From Siphonodentalium dalli (Eukaryota > Mollusca > Scaphopoda > Gadilida > Siphonodentaliidae), in the NCBI GenBank assembly GCA_032622095.1, contig CP136069.1:65621319-65685318 (forward strand): 64,000 nt of DNA, read 5' to 3'. A program made the position numbers and the translations under genes. This document shows, one piece after another, positions 10,566 through 20,544 of this stretch; position 1 is the first letter of the stretch, and the number at the start of each line of letters is the position of its first letter. The notes under the pieces were generated by a model. It did no database searches, was not told where the DNA came from, and worked only from the letters and a program-made list of their open reading frames with translations.

Positions 10566-10958
10566 GAGCAGTGACAATCCTTGAAATAGTGTGTCTGTCA
10601 TTTCCATAATGAGGTCCACAGATGGTGAATTTAGTGATGCTACCCTGCACAGCGGGATAACATCACTAAATTCACACACTGGGGACCTCATTCTGCTTAG
10701 GCCGCAACTTCTGGGAAGTATCTATAGCCTCAAATTAATGTTGTTTTTAGTTAGTTTTTCCCTTCTATTCAGTTTCTATGTCCCATAATTTGCAGAAGAT
10801 AAAATGCACAATCGAGGTGACTAACGGGTGAAAATCACCAACTTAAACTGGGGAACTTTGGTGATGCTAGGCCAGCATGTGGGATAGTGTCACTAAACTA
10901 ACCCTCTGGTGACCTCATTCTGCAAATGAGACACACTATTTCAAGGCTTGAGCAGGGA
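10566..10958. mobile_element. Longer 'gaggtcccc' family MITE (about 374 bp)
   Basis: The termini are 'ccttgaaatagtgtgtctg' (10578) and 'acacactatttcaaggctt' (10949). The flanks GAGCAGTGA (10566-10574) and GAGCAGGGA (10950-10958) match at 8 of 9 positions, supporting a 9 bp target duplication. The interior (about 10700-10860) is found reversed at 6613-6800. Two facing terminal modules sit inside. Confidence 0.65.
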
Positions 10959-11150
10959 TATGGTGAAGGATACATGCATTTGCTGAATCTTATACATTAA
11001 AAAAAATATATAAAAAATTAATGATTTGTTTTTCTCAAAAGCCCTGTGGTGGTTTTACACCCCTTTCTTTACAAAATGCATTCTCCCATTATTGTAATGG
11101 TCTAATACTGCTCTGGGGGCTAGCATCACCAATTCATCCGGTCATTTATG

Positions 11151-11437
11151 GGACCATCCCATGTTATACTCAACAGAATATAGGCAACAAATGAAGGAAT
11201 TTGAGCCATGGATGAGTGCAAAATACACTCGTGCTCTATGAACGATGCAAACAACATGGTAATTAACTAATTATTATGAAAATGAGTTTATGGCTCGAGT
11301 CATTACCCATTGTTATTATAATTACCATGTTGTTTGCATCATTCATAGAGTGCATGAGTATATTTTGCACTAATCCTTGGCTCATTTTCATTCATTTGTT
11401 GCATATATTCTGTTGGGTATGATATGAGATGGAGCCA
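11151..11437. mobile_element. Foldback MITE, about 287 bp
   Basis: The arms pair over nearly the whole length: 'actcaacagaatata' with 'atattctgttgggt', 'gcaacaaatgaa' with 'ttcatttgttgc', and 'gatgcaaacaacatggtaat' with its complement at about 11322-11341. The centre is AT-rich at about 11280-11310. Clear target duplications were not found. Confidence 0.7.
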
Positions 11438-11675
11438 TATATGGCCGGATTTAGTTACAGTGCCTCTTTAACCTACCATTCACGAAGAAATCAAGAATGA
11501 GGGTTCAATACACCCAATTAGATGAAATTTAAATGTACGACTAACATGCTTTACATGTATTCTCCACCTTGAAAGAAATTAATGAAAATGAATTTCAATA
11601 ACATATCAATTATACCAGTGAACAGCTTACACGTACGTGCGAGTCTATTGACTATAACTACAGGGCCGTAACCAG

Positions 11676-12096
11676 GCCTGACAATATGGTGCCGGAAATT
11701 TGTAGAATGAGGTCCCCACCGTACAGTGGGGTAGCATCACTAAGTTCACCCTGTGGACCTCATTCTGTATGGGCTCATCTGTTATGGGAAACCTAGATTC
11801 AGATTTAAGTTTCCAGATGGTGAATATTGTGATGTGCACACATCTGGACACCTCAATTATGCAATGTGTCATCTGCCAATTTGGAGATATAGAGAAACTA
11901 AACTAAAAAAGAAAAAGAAAATTTCTAAAGACTATACAAATTTAGTTTTGATAATAAAGATATATTCCAGAAAAGATGAGGCCTAAGCAGAATGAGGTCC
12001 CCATAGGCTGAATTCGGTGATACTAGCCTGCTGTGCGGGATATAGTGTCACTAAAGTCACCCTCTGTGGACCTCATTCTGCAAATGTCTGGCATAA
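11676..12096. mobile_element. 'gaggtcccc' family MITE, variant termini
   Basis: The outer ends read 'aatatggtgccggaaattt' (left) and 'ctgcaaatgtctggcataat' (right), the variant terminus also seen at 6873 and 15995. Inside are facing 'gaggtcccc' modules and an interior (11770-11990) related to the one at 6613-6800. An A-rich stretch at 11900-11930 gives short spurious open frames. Confidence 0.55.
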
Positions 12097-12199
12097 TTTG
12101 CTAATTTTCAACATCAAAATTAAACAAGAAAACTAAGATGCATGCATCAGGTCGGCCGTGAACTATCTACCATAGAATTGTTGTAGCTATCGATTATAC

Positions 12200-12260
12200 A
12201 TTTTGGAACACCTGTCTGTATGTATGTGTGTATGCATGAATGCATGTGTGTATGTGTTAT
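12200..12260 (+). repeat. GTAT/GCAT-rich microsatellite
   Basis: Imperfect runs of 'tgtatgtg' and 'gcatgaatgcatg' units. Confidence 0.6.
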
Positions 12261-12439
12261 AGACTCTAACACTGCTCGACTGATCCGACTCGGATTTGGT
12301 ATTTAACGTGTCAACTTGACCTCGCTCATAGGCATGTTTCTGGACCTTGACCGATCCGACTAAAAATTTGTGTGTAGGACTACTTCGATCCCGGGAGCAA
12401 TATTGACGGGTCCAATTTCACGTGGGACCATGTTCTCGA

Positions 12440-12845
12440 ACGTGCTGATGTAGGCATGTTTCTGGACTATTTGGACGGGTCAAATCTTGATCCCGACCTG
12501 ACTTTGACATTCAAAAAGATCAATTCAATGTCAAATCTGGTAAAACGAAGTATTTCAACGAAATATAATACCTACTGTTACTTTTGTCCCAGGAGTGTTT
12601 CGGGTGGGTCAAATTATGACCCTGACCTGATCTTGACATTAAAAATTGTCAATTCAAGGTCAAATCGGGTAAAGCCGGGCGGATTTCGACGGGTACTTTT
12701 GTCGTGACTTTTGTCCGGGGAGTGTTTTGGGCGGGTCAAATCGTGACCCGACATGACGTTCACCTTTAAAATGGTTAATTCAAGGTTAAATCGCGCAATT
12801 CTCCGAAAATCAGAGGGGAACATCCCGGACGAAGTAGGGTCCACC
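12440..12845 (+). repeat. Three degenerate tandem units of about 130 bp
   Basis: Each unit contains 'gggtcaaat', then 'gacc(c)tgacctga', then 'ttgacatt', then 'aattcaaggtcaaatc'. The phase markers lie near 12475, 12603 and 12733. The flanking 12260-12440 holds more diverged fragments of the same motifs. Open frames here follow the repeat and are not judged coding. Confidence 0.55.
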
Positions 12846-13039
12846 AGCTACTATTATATATTTCTAGAATTAGTTACAAACTAAATACCTGTATATTGTA
12901 CAAAGAAATGTTTGACAAATATATCTGTATCAATATTACCATGCGGGTCATTAAAATAGATACGACGAAACAAATTTTGAAGGGTGCATGGTATCAGGTA
13001 AATTTTTATATTTCAAATGATGACAGGAATGCGGAAAGT

Positions 13040-14420
13040 TGAAGTACCTACGTAATACTGGCTATCCGAATGAAGAGATATACATGTATATAAAAACCAA
13101 AATAGAAGATGACTGCTGGCGACAATGTTTTCCAAAAAAATTCAAAGCATTCGATAGCTCCCATCTAGTTGTCAGCCCGAAGATCAATATAAAGTGTGGT
13201 GACTATCAGATGAGGGATATGACTGTACAGTTGCTAAACAATTCAGTCACGCAAAAGAGGATCAAACAGTAAGATACCAAATTGCTGCCTGTGGTAATGT
13301 TTTTTAACGAAATTCGGGAAAATTAGATTACTCTCCCCCTGGTTATCCAGAAGATCATTGTGGAATCTGGTGACGATCGGACAAGGGGTGTCGTCTGTAG
13401 GATCAACCAAATTATTTAGCCATAAAAATAGTAAAATTCAAGATCACCGCTGGCAGTGATGTCTTCACAAGGACAGCTTGAGAACAAAACATGGCTCACA
13501 TCTAGCGGTGACCCAAACTATCCACATGAGAAAAAGTTCTCCAATAAAAGCTGGCTGCAGGGTGCGCCAATTGATTCAAATTCGAAATTTAACAGGGTGT
13601 ACTGCTTGTGGCCATGTTTTCCCCGCAAATTTGATAGACTGATGGACAAAACCACTGAATCCGTTGAATCAATATACATGTATACATGGATTAATGTATA
13701 TGCATTGTTATACACAGTACTGGTATATAAAGGTACTGAAAATAACAATATTACTAGTATACACAAAATAAACCATATATCATGGCTATGGGTTCTAATA
13801 TCCGAATATGACAGCTGATAACTTGGTGTGAATTGAAGAGTGGTGGTGTCTCACGCATATCTAACCCTCCATGTTAGAAACATGCCATTAAATGTCATAA
13901 GTATAATCTAGCTTGAGGACAGAAGTTATCCATAAACCCCCCCCCCCTTAATTCAACCAGGTCCTCGCGCGATGTATGGTCGATCACATGATGATCTAGG
14001 GGGGATTAGAATTGTTGTATAAAAACAGCACTGCATGTAAATATAAAATAAAATAGTGCTACATCTTATTACAGATTATTGCCATATATAATCAGTGACT
14101 ATACAGACAGTCTGACAAAATAAAGTTTCAGTGACACTCTATCCGAAGAGGGGAATAATTCCATCTGTTACAGTCAATGGAGCAATTATGAATCTGGAAA
14201 GGTGAAATTTCTAAGTAATACTAGATATCGACATGACGCGATAACATATAACGTAAATGCAATATGGCCGCTGGCGACCATTTTTTCCTATAAAATTAAA
14301 AAAATATTTGATAGCTCTCATCTGATAGATCAATATCAAGATAAATATGAAGTTTAGTGATGATCGGATGAGTGAAGTGGACTGTGCTAAACGGTTTAGT
14401 AATGCTTAAAAAGATTTTTA
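13040..14420. repeat. Degenerate dispersed-repeat copies
   Basis: The pattern 'gctggcgac.atgttttcc' followed by 'tcgatagctcccatct', 'tcaatat' and 'ggtgactatcagatgagg' recurs in diverged form around 13105-13230, 13320-13400, 13600-13640 and 14270-14380. It relates to 2090-2500. The open frames at 13039-13272 and 13456-13818 lie within it and have no known domain. A C homopolymer lies near 13936. No gene is seen. Confidence 0.4.
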
Positions 14421-14712
14421 CCTTAATATTTTTATGTTCACTTTATAAACTTTACTGAGTCATCTTTGTCATGTATTGAGTTTGATATATTTTGTTAACA
14501 GTTTATAAATCATGTATGTCTCATGTTTGTTATTTTAATTTATGTGTTTATTATCATTAAATAAAGTTGAATTCCTTAAAAAGATTCTTACCTCAATGTT
14601 TTTATGTTCACTTTATAAACTCCACTGAGTCATCTTTGTCATGTATTGAATTTGATATCTTTTGTTAACAGTTCATAAATTATGTATGTCTCGTGTTCGT
14701 TATTATATTATA
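14401..14712 (+). repeat. Tandem duplication, period about 173 bp
   Basis: 'atgttcactttataaactt', then 'actgagtcatctttgtcatg', then 'ttgttaacag' and 'atgtatgtctc' occur in the same order in both units. AATAAAG lies between them (about 14560), like the 3' tail of a retroposed element. No coding sequence was found. Confidence 0.65.
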
Positions 14713-15427
14713 TACACTTTATAGTGTGTTTCAGAACGAAAACAAAATGAATAAAATCAACAAATTTGTAAATTTAAAAACAATTCAAACGTTGTTGTAT
14801 TCCATGTCCCAGCCCGGACATATACACCAAATTTCAATAATATTCATTGAGAAACAACGGACCAAACGCCATATAACACCCCGTATGCATCTTTTATTCC
14901 GAGTTGGCCTTTTATTCCGAGTTGGCACGCGCCGATTGGGCGAGTTAGCCCTGGGGCGAGTACGCCGATTCCGACACCTTTTCTATTTGCAGCAGGTTAA
15001 GTTTACGCGTAATTTAATTTACAAAGTTCCCCAATTGGTATCGTAAATAGAGCGACCTTATTTGACAGAGAATGCCTCTGTTATTGATTATAAAGTTGCT
15101 ATACATTAAAAACGACAATTCACACGCTCGTTCAAGCGCAGTAGTCTATTTTCCCCATGTGAAAGGACATCCACAAATACTAAATAACGCTAACTTACTG
15201 CCGAATGTTTTACACGACAACTGTTAACATATTTGGGCTGAATTCATCTGACGCGGTATTATTCCTCAAAATAAACAACAAAACCATCGTTACTTGGAAA
15301 TGTAGTTTGGGCTAACATTTACATAAATCCTCCACATCATTATTCCGACACACACGTCAGATGAAAAACTCACATGAAGTAACCGGCCAAATTGGCCGAA
15401 ATAATCCAAATTAACGCTCCTAAATTA

Positions 15428-15530
15428 CTATGTGAGACGACTCACATATATAAGAGAATGCATTGGCAGAGGGTTTTCGCAAAAATTCAGGAAGCTCCCG
15501 TCATGAAAGGCTTAAGGACATTTTGGTGTT
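15428..15530 (+). repeat. Diverged copy of the 10205-10320 repeat
   Basis: 'acatatataagagaatgcat' plus 'tggcagagggttttc' and 'tcatgaaagg' parallels the order of motifs at 10206-10325. It is preceded by 'cgctcctaaattactat', a 17-mer also found at about 7300 and (as 'tgctcc') 26008. Confidence 0.45.
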
Positions 15531-15583
15531 CAAATTTCATAACATCGAATAATGGTGAACCAAGTCACTTGAACACTTACCTT

Positions 15584-15754
15584 ACAGTAATGCCCTAAAT
15601 AATCTACATAAATATGGCTTGTTGCCATTCATTGAAAAGCCCTCACTGAGAGCTTTCCGATGAATGGCAACAAGCCATATTTCCGACTAAATCCTGAAAA
15701 ATTACCCATAATTCTGCTGTGGTTAAGGAGTCAATTATGTAGGGCATTACTGTA
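15584..15754. mobile_element. Palindromic MITE, copy 1
   Basis: The outer inverted ends are 'acagtaatgccctaaat' and 'tagggcattactgta'. The inner palindrome is 'aatatggcttgttgccattc' against its complement, centred near 15645. The interior also contains 'ccgactaaatcctgaaaaat' and 'cccataattctgctgtgg', whose inverted partners are lost in this copy but kept in the copy at 16483-16668. Confidence 0.65.
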
Positions 15755-15989
15755 TATCTTCTCAACAGTCATATTTATATGGGGATTCATAGTGATCTGG
15801 CACAATTGATACATAGCTCATTCGATATCTTCTTTGGCTCAGTTATTTATGTAGTTGAAGAAAACGATGAATACTCGCTTCGATGTGAGACATTATGTCG
15901 TAAGTTACCTGCCCTGAACTAACCCTGTGCCAAAGTGGGTAAAATTATCCAATAGAAATACAGCAATATCCCCTGTTAGATCTCTTCTG

Positions 15990-16176
15990 GCCTCAAAATA
16001 TGGTGCCGGACATTTGCAGATTGAGGTCCCCAGTGGGTGAATATAGTGACGCTACCCCGCACAGAAGGCTAGCTAGCATCACTAAATTCACCCTCTGGGA
16101 CCTCATTGGTGGCATCACTAAATTCACCCTTTGGGGGCCTCATTCTGCAAATGACAGACACATTATTTCAAGGCTT
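15990..16176. mobile_element. 'gaggtcccc' family MITE
   Basis: The left end is the variant type ('aatatggtgccggacatttg') and the right end is the standard type ('gacagacacattatttcaag'). Two facing modules plus a third partial one lie within. The mixed termini suggest recombination between subfamilies. Confidence 0.6.
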
Positions 16177-16482
16177 GGTTAAATCGTGACAAACCTTTTA
16201 TATTCTTTAGGTCTGATTAAATTTTGATATGAGCAATTAAGACTCCAATACATGTTTCTCTGATTTCACACATTTGTTTACATTATTAAAATGTAATTGG
16301 AGATAAAATAAAAATAATAATTGTGGAAGACATAACAATCAGCGTGGAATTTAAAATTCTTAGTAAATGCATCAAGAACTACAGTGATAAATAACAGAAT
16401 TTCAAATGAAAAAATTGTGCCTCACTTTGAAGGAAAAATAAAATGCAGCATCCAGTTGACGTCACATAATGTACAGTAATCC

Positions 16483-16668
16483 CTAAATAATCGACTCCTT
16501 GACAACAGCAGAATTATGGGTAACTTTTCAGGATTTAGTCGGCAATATGGCTTGTAGCCATTCATTGGAAAGCTCTCACTGAGAGCTTTCCGATGAATGG
16601 CAACAAGCCATATATCCGACTAAATCCTGAAAAAATACCCATAATTCTGCTGTGGTTAAGGAGTCGAT
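16483..16668. mobile_element. Palindromic MITE, copy 2 (near perfect)
   Basis: Over about 180 bp the left arm ('tcgactccttgacaacagca', 'gaattatgggta', 'tcaggatttagtcgg', 'atatggcttg') is almost exactly complementary to the right arm, centred near 16578. 'acagtaatccctaaataat' upstream matches the outer end of copy 1. No target duplication was recognised. Confidence 0.75.
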
Positions 16669-17099
16669 GACATTCTTTAAAAAAAAATAAGCTCGTTTTT
16701 ATTTTCCTATTTTTAATTATTTTTTTCTTGTCGTTCTACTTAGTAGGGACGTGAATTCAATACATCGCATTTCGATTGGCAACAGAAATTCAGAGCACCC
16801 TATCAGGATATTGCTTTAATATAATAGAGTTGATGTCATAATACAGAGGTCACTTCGCGGGTAATTTTAATATGCCAAAGGTGAAAGGTTGGGGTTAGTC
16901 GGATTCCTTATGTCATTTTGCATTTTTGGTCTGTTAAAGGCGATCTGAAAACGGATTATGTATGCCTAGTATGTGTGTTTTCAGGATTAACTTGTTTCCA
17001 TTCTTGATTTTTATTTTGGCCGGTCGGCCTAAATCGGGGTCAACATAATTTAGAGAGCGTTTCGTATTTACAGAAAACGATAGATGGTGCCAGCTGGCG

Positions 17100-17430
17100 T
17101 ATGGTGATCGGTGCGATTTAAAACTTCTCCAAACTACTAGATATGACCGTTACATGTATTTTTGAACATTTTGATGTGATCGGTTCATTCTTGTTGGCTA
17201 CAGTTGTGATCAAAATTTAACACTGAGCCCTATGGAGATTCTAGTACTTTGGATAAATGGCCCCATTTTGCGTATTTTGATATGCGCGTACTGATATTCC
17301 TAAAAAAAATACTAAGTATGAAACACAGACGTGGTTTTAAAACGAATGGATGTGATCAGATGATTCTTGATGGTTACAGTTGCGATCAAAATTTAACACT
17401 TAACCCTATGGATAATTCCGTGTTATGCTC
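17100..17430 (+). repeat. Tandem duplication, period about 176 bp
   Basis: 'gatgtgatcggttcattctt', then 'gttgtgatcaaaatttaaca' and 'ccctatgga' at 17173-17236 recur with few changes at 17349-17411. The open frame 17249-17488 spans it without recognisable features. The DNA around it (16690-17100 and 17490-17800) shows no gene. Confidence 0.55.
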
Positions 17431-17804
17431 AAACGTTGATTGTAATATCACTAATTGGCAATCGTGCGCAACTATATATGTAGACTAACACTCGTGTTTG
17501 ACCCAATGTAGCTATTCGTGATTTAATAGATGCAATATATGATATAGTTATGCCTCAAGATACAGTAATTGGCAAAAGTAAGTGTCGAATGGTTTTGTAA
17601 TTTCGATAATATGCAGACTGTTGAATCAAACGAAAATAATCACAAGACTGTTCACGATGTGATTACATATTATATTATTGTTTTATTTGATACTTGTCTG
17701 TCTTGTTGTCCACTGACTAGTTTTTAAAACAACATCGTTGATCATAGCGGAATGTAGTGTCACAAATACACAGGTATAGATGGTAGTTGTTCGTCGTCAT
17801 TAAC

Positions 17805-18368
17805 TCAATCGTTGTCATCGGAGTCTATCCCACATTCACTGAGAGAATCTGTTTTCGCAGGATTTGTGCTACTGATAAATGGACATTTTGATGCAGCTGA
17901 GATCTTTACTATAGCGGTATAGGCTTTGCTTCCACACTTCCCACGCCAGTTACATTGGGCCAACTTCAGTACAGCGACTGAAACCCAACACTCACCATCA
18001 ATATTATGACCAAAGTTAATCTCAACGCTTCGTGTATAGCTGTGAAAATCAAGTAAATTCGAATTTCCACTAAAGTAGAGCTTAACATAACCAATACCAT
18101 CCGACTATAGACACGATTTAATTTATGGGAAAATACCACGGCCCAGAGTGTTGATCGGATCAAAGCCATGCAAGTATATTATTGGGGGAGAACGATCCAT
18201 TAAGCCTAAGTCGATGGTTTGTTCACAACAGATGGAGTCATGATACATTATGAAGGACGATGGAAGAGTCCCGTCAACTATGTTCTTCGACACAGTATTG
18301 TCCCCGCACTGTGTCACTTGCATCTTTCTGTGTTGTACTATATATAAGACCAAGCACATAATGCACAT
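17805..18368 (-). pseudogene. Coding-like tract of unknown family, two in-frame stops
   Basis: Read on the minus strand in one frame, an ATG at 18368 opens 81 codons to TAA (18125-18123). Six codons later comes TAG (18107-18105), then 99 sense codons to TGA (17807-17805). The second part is cysteine-spaced (GECW, LAQCNW, GKCG, SKCP, SECG) with alternating hydrophobic residues, as in a secreted domain; the first has TQCGDN and ICCEQ. I do not recognise the family. An AG directly precedes 18104, so the 99-codon part could be a terminal exon with phase 0 entry. The 30 bp between the two parts is too short for an ordinary intron. A decayed gene, or one real exon with a chance upstream frame, fits best. 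Confidence 0.3.
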
Positions 18369-18639
18369 ATATATCTTCTTATAAATAAATTATCTCTTAG
18401 AAACTGTCCAGAGATGTCTTGCCTATTTATACTGACAATTTATTTTTATTCGTGTGGCAAAGGATTTTGAGGGAGTGATTTGTTATGTTGACTAAGGTGT
18501 TAATTTAGTATGTGAAACATGTATCCCGGGGGATGTATATCGAGTGGACGGAGAAAGTGTTTTCTTTACCATCAGATGAACATTGCTTAAACAGCAGCGT
18601 GAATTTCGTTACTTATTCCTTATTCCTTATTCCAAAAAT

Positions 18640-19620
18640 TTGGGAAAATGTGGCAAATGACCATGGCAACGTCTTAAGTAGGGCGAGACAAAATTTCCTG
18701 TGAAAAAAGATTTCGGAAAATGTGGCAAACTGTCACATATTAAAAACTGGCCACCTGGGCCGAACTTTTTGGGCCGAAATTATCGTTCTATGTGTAAATA
18801 GTGTAAATAATTGTCTCATGTCCCATGTAAAAATGGCTGAGAATAAAGCATTCATTCATTCATTCAAAAAAGTTCAAAAATGCACGAAATTAGGCAAAGT
18901 CCGAAAATGAACGGAAATTGGCCGAAACATAAATGGCCACCTCGGCAAAAACATTTGGGCCGAAAAAAAATTGGGTCGAGTCCGAAAAAGTGGGTCGAAT
19001 CCCAGTTTTCGCTCTGCTCGGTCTAGAAAATTTCGGAAAATGTGGCAAACTGTCACATATTAAAAAATGGCCACCTGGGCCGAACTTTTTGGGCCGAAAA
19101 GTTTTTGGGTCGAGTCCCAAAAAGTGGGTCAAATAGAAATTCCCGCTCTGCTCGGTCAGGAAAATTTAGGGAAATGTGGCAAATGACCATGGCAACGTCT
19201 TAAGTAGGGCGAGACAAAATTTCCTGTGAAAAAATAATTTGGAAAAAAAGTTCAAAAATGCACGAAATTGGGCAAAGTCCGAAAATGAACGGAAATTGGC
19301 CGAAACAAGTGCGGGGTCATAAATGGCCACCTCGGCCAAAAACAATTTGGGTCGAGTCCGAAAAAGTGGGTCGAATCCCAGTTTTCGCTCTGCTCGGTCG
19401 GGATAATTTCAGAAAATGTGACAAACTGTCACATTAAAAAATGGCCACCTGGGCCGAATTTTTGGGCCGAAAAGTTTTTGGGTCGAGTCAGAAAATGTGG
19501 GTCAAATAGAAATTCCCGCTCTGCTCGGTCAGGAAATTTTAGGGAAATGTGGCAAATGACCATGGCAACGTCTTAAGTAGGGCGAGACAAAATTTCCTGC
19601 GAACAATTTTTTGGAAAAAA
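18640..19620 (+). repeat. Left arm: about 2.5 units of the foldback repeat
   Basis: The phase marker 'ccatggcaacgtcttaagta' occurs at 18661, 19187 and 19560. Each unit reads 'aatgtggcaaatgaccatgg', then 'agggcgagacaaaatttcct', then 'aaagtccgaaaatgaacgg', then two alternating half-modules containing 'gctctgctcggtc' and 'gccacctgggccgaac'. The first interval is longer because of a short insertion at about 18781-18866 that ends in AATAAA and an (attc) run, like a LINE tail. Confidence 0.8.
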
Positions 19621-19732
19621 TGGATCATTTTCGAGAATACTGATGATGGGTGGGTGGGTGGATTGTCGTCTCAAATATCCCCTAGAAACACCTCTACCAC
19701 CACCATCACCCCAAGATGGTACCTCCCTGATG

Positions 19733-20105
19733 GGGTGAAAATGGGGTATGGACCATTTTGAAGAACGGTAAGAATTTCGGCCAATTTGACAGCATGGCTG
19801 GATGACCAGCGCCATATACCCCCAGAAACATTTAGAGTATAAAACGACACAAATTGTGTCCTTTTGTTATTGTAGAGCGCCATTTTTTCAATCAAAATTT
19901 CTAGACTGACTTTTTTAGGATGACGAAACTGTGGTTTCAGATGTTTAATGTTTTCACACTTCCGCTTGACCGACTTTTTCGTCAAACACAAGCTTTTTAT
20001 GTGTGCACTTTCACTTTCAATTCTCAACTTCCCGAGGGGGTGAAATTGGGTACGGACCATTTTCGAGAACGATAAGAATTTTGACCGATTTGACGGCATG
20101 GGTGG
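19733..20105 (+). repeat. Direct repeats about 300 bp apart in the foldback core
   Basis: 'ggggtgaaaatggggtatgg' followed by 'accatttt', 'gaacggtaagaattt' and 'gacagcatgg' at 19733-19797 recurs with few changes at 20035-20101. A shorter third trace lies near 19620-19640. The sequence between them is unrecognised. Confidence 0.55.
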
Positions 20106-20106
20106 G

Positions 20107-20540
20107 TGGCCCGCCCCAGAAATTTTGGCGAATCAATTTTCTGACTTCTTCGTCAATAAAATTGATACAATACGGTCAATTCTGGACAGTGTATCTGATA
20201 GTGGTACGATTTCGGACTCACTCGTTTCATTGCCGACCATTCTTGATAGTTTTCGATCGATTTCATCTGAGGAGCTTACTAAGACCATCCAGCATGCACC
20301 ATCCAAGCAATGCAAACTTGATGCTTTCTACCGGCGTTTTCCCAACGTCGATGAAGCAGGCTCTTGTAACACCACTCATCAAGAGGCCGGGGCTGGATCC
20401 GGAGACGCTGAAAAACTACCGACCGGTCTCTAATCTTTCTTTCTTGTCGAAGGTTATTGAGCGTGAGGTCGCCAAGCAAGTCCGCGACCACCTTAAAGGG
20501 TGTGGTTCAGCAGAAGTCTTCCAGTCCGCGTATAGGTCAT
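20107..20540 (+). pseudogene. CR1/L2-like LINE RT fragment in the foldback core
   Basis: In one frame (20113-20320) the linker between endonuclease and RT is visible: FSDFFVNKID and SSEELTK followed by APSKQCKLD. It then jumps frame to LSTGVFPTSMKQALVTPL, LKNYRPVSNLSFLSK and EVFQSAYR, the N-terminal RT blocks of CR1/L2-like LINEs. About 25-30 residues expected between KLD and LSTG are missing, so there is an internal deletion. The fragment stops where the right arm starts, before any catalytic YADD box. It is dead. Confidence 0.72.
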
Positions 20541-20544
20541 TTTG

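Noticed and set aside
13039-13818. Two frames of 77 and 120 codons as possible small genes.
   Set aside because: They lie in degenerate dispersed repeats that recur at 2090-2500 and 14150-14420; no splice sites or domain support.
6489-16176. Regularly recurring 45-50 bp modules considered as a CRISPR-like array.
   Set aside because: They are terminal parts of palindromic MITEs in both orientations with irregular spacing in a eukaryotic context; there are no spacers of uniform length and no cas genes.
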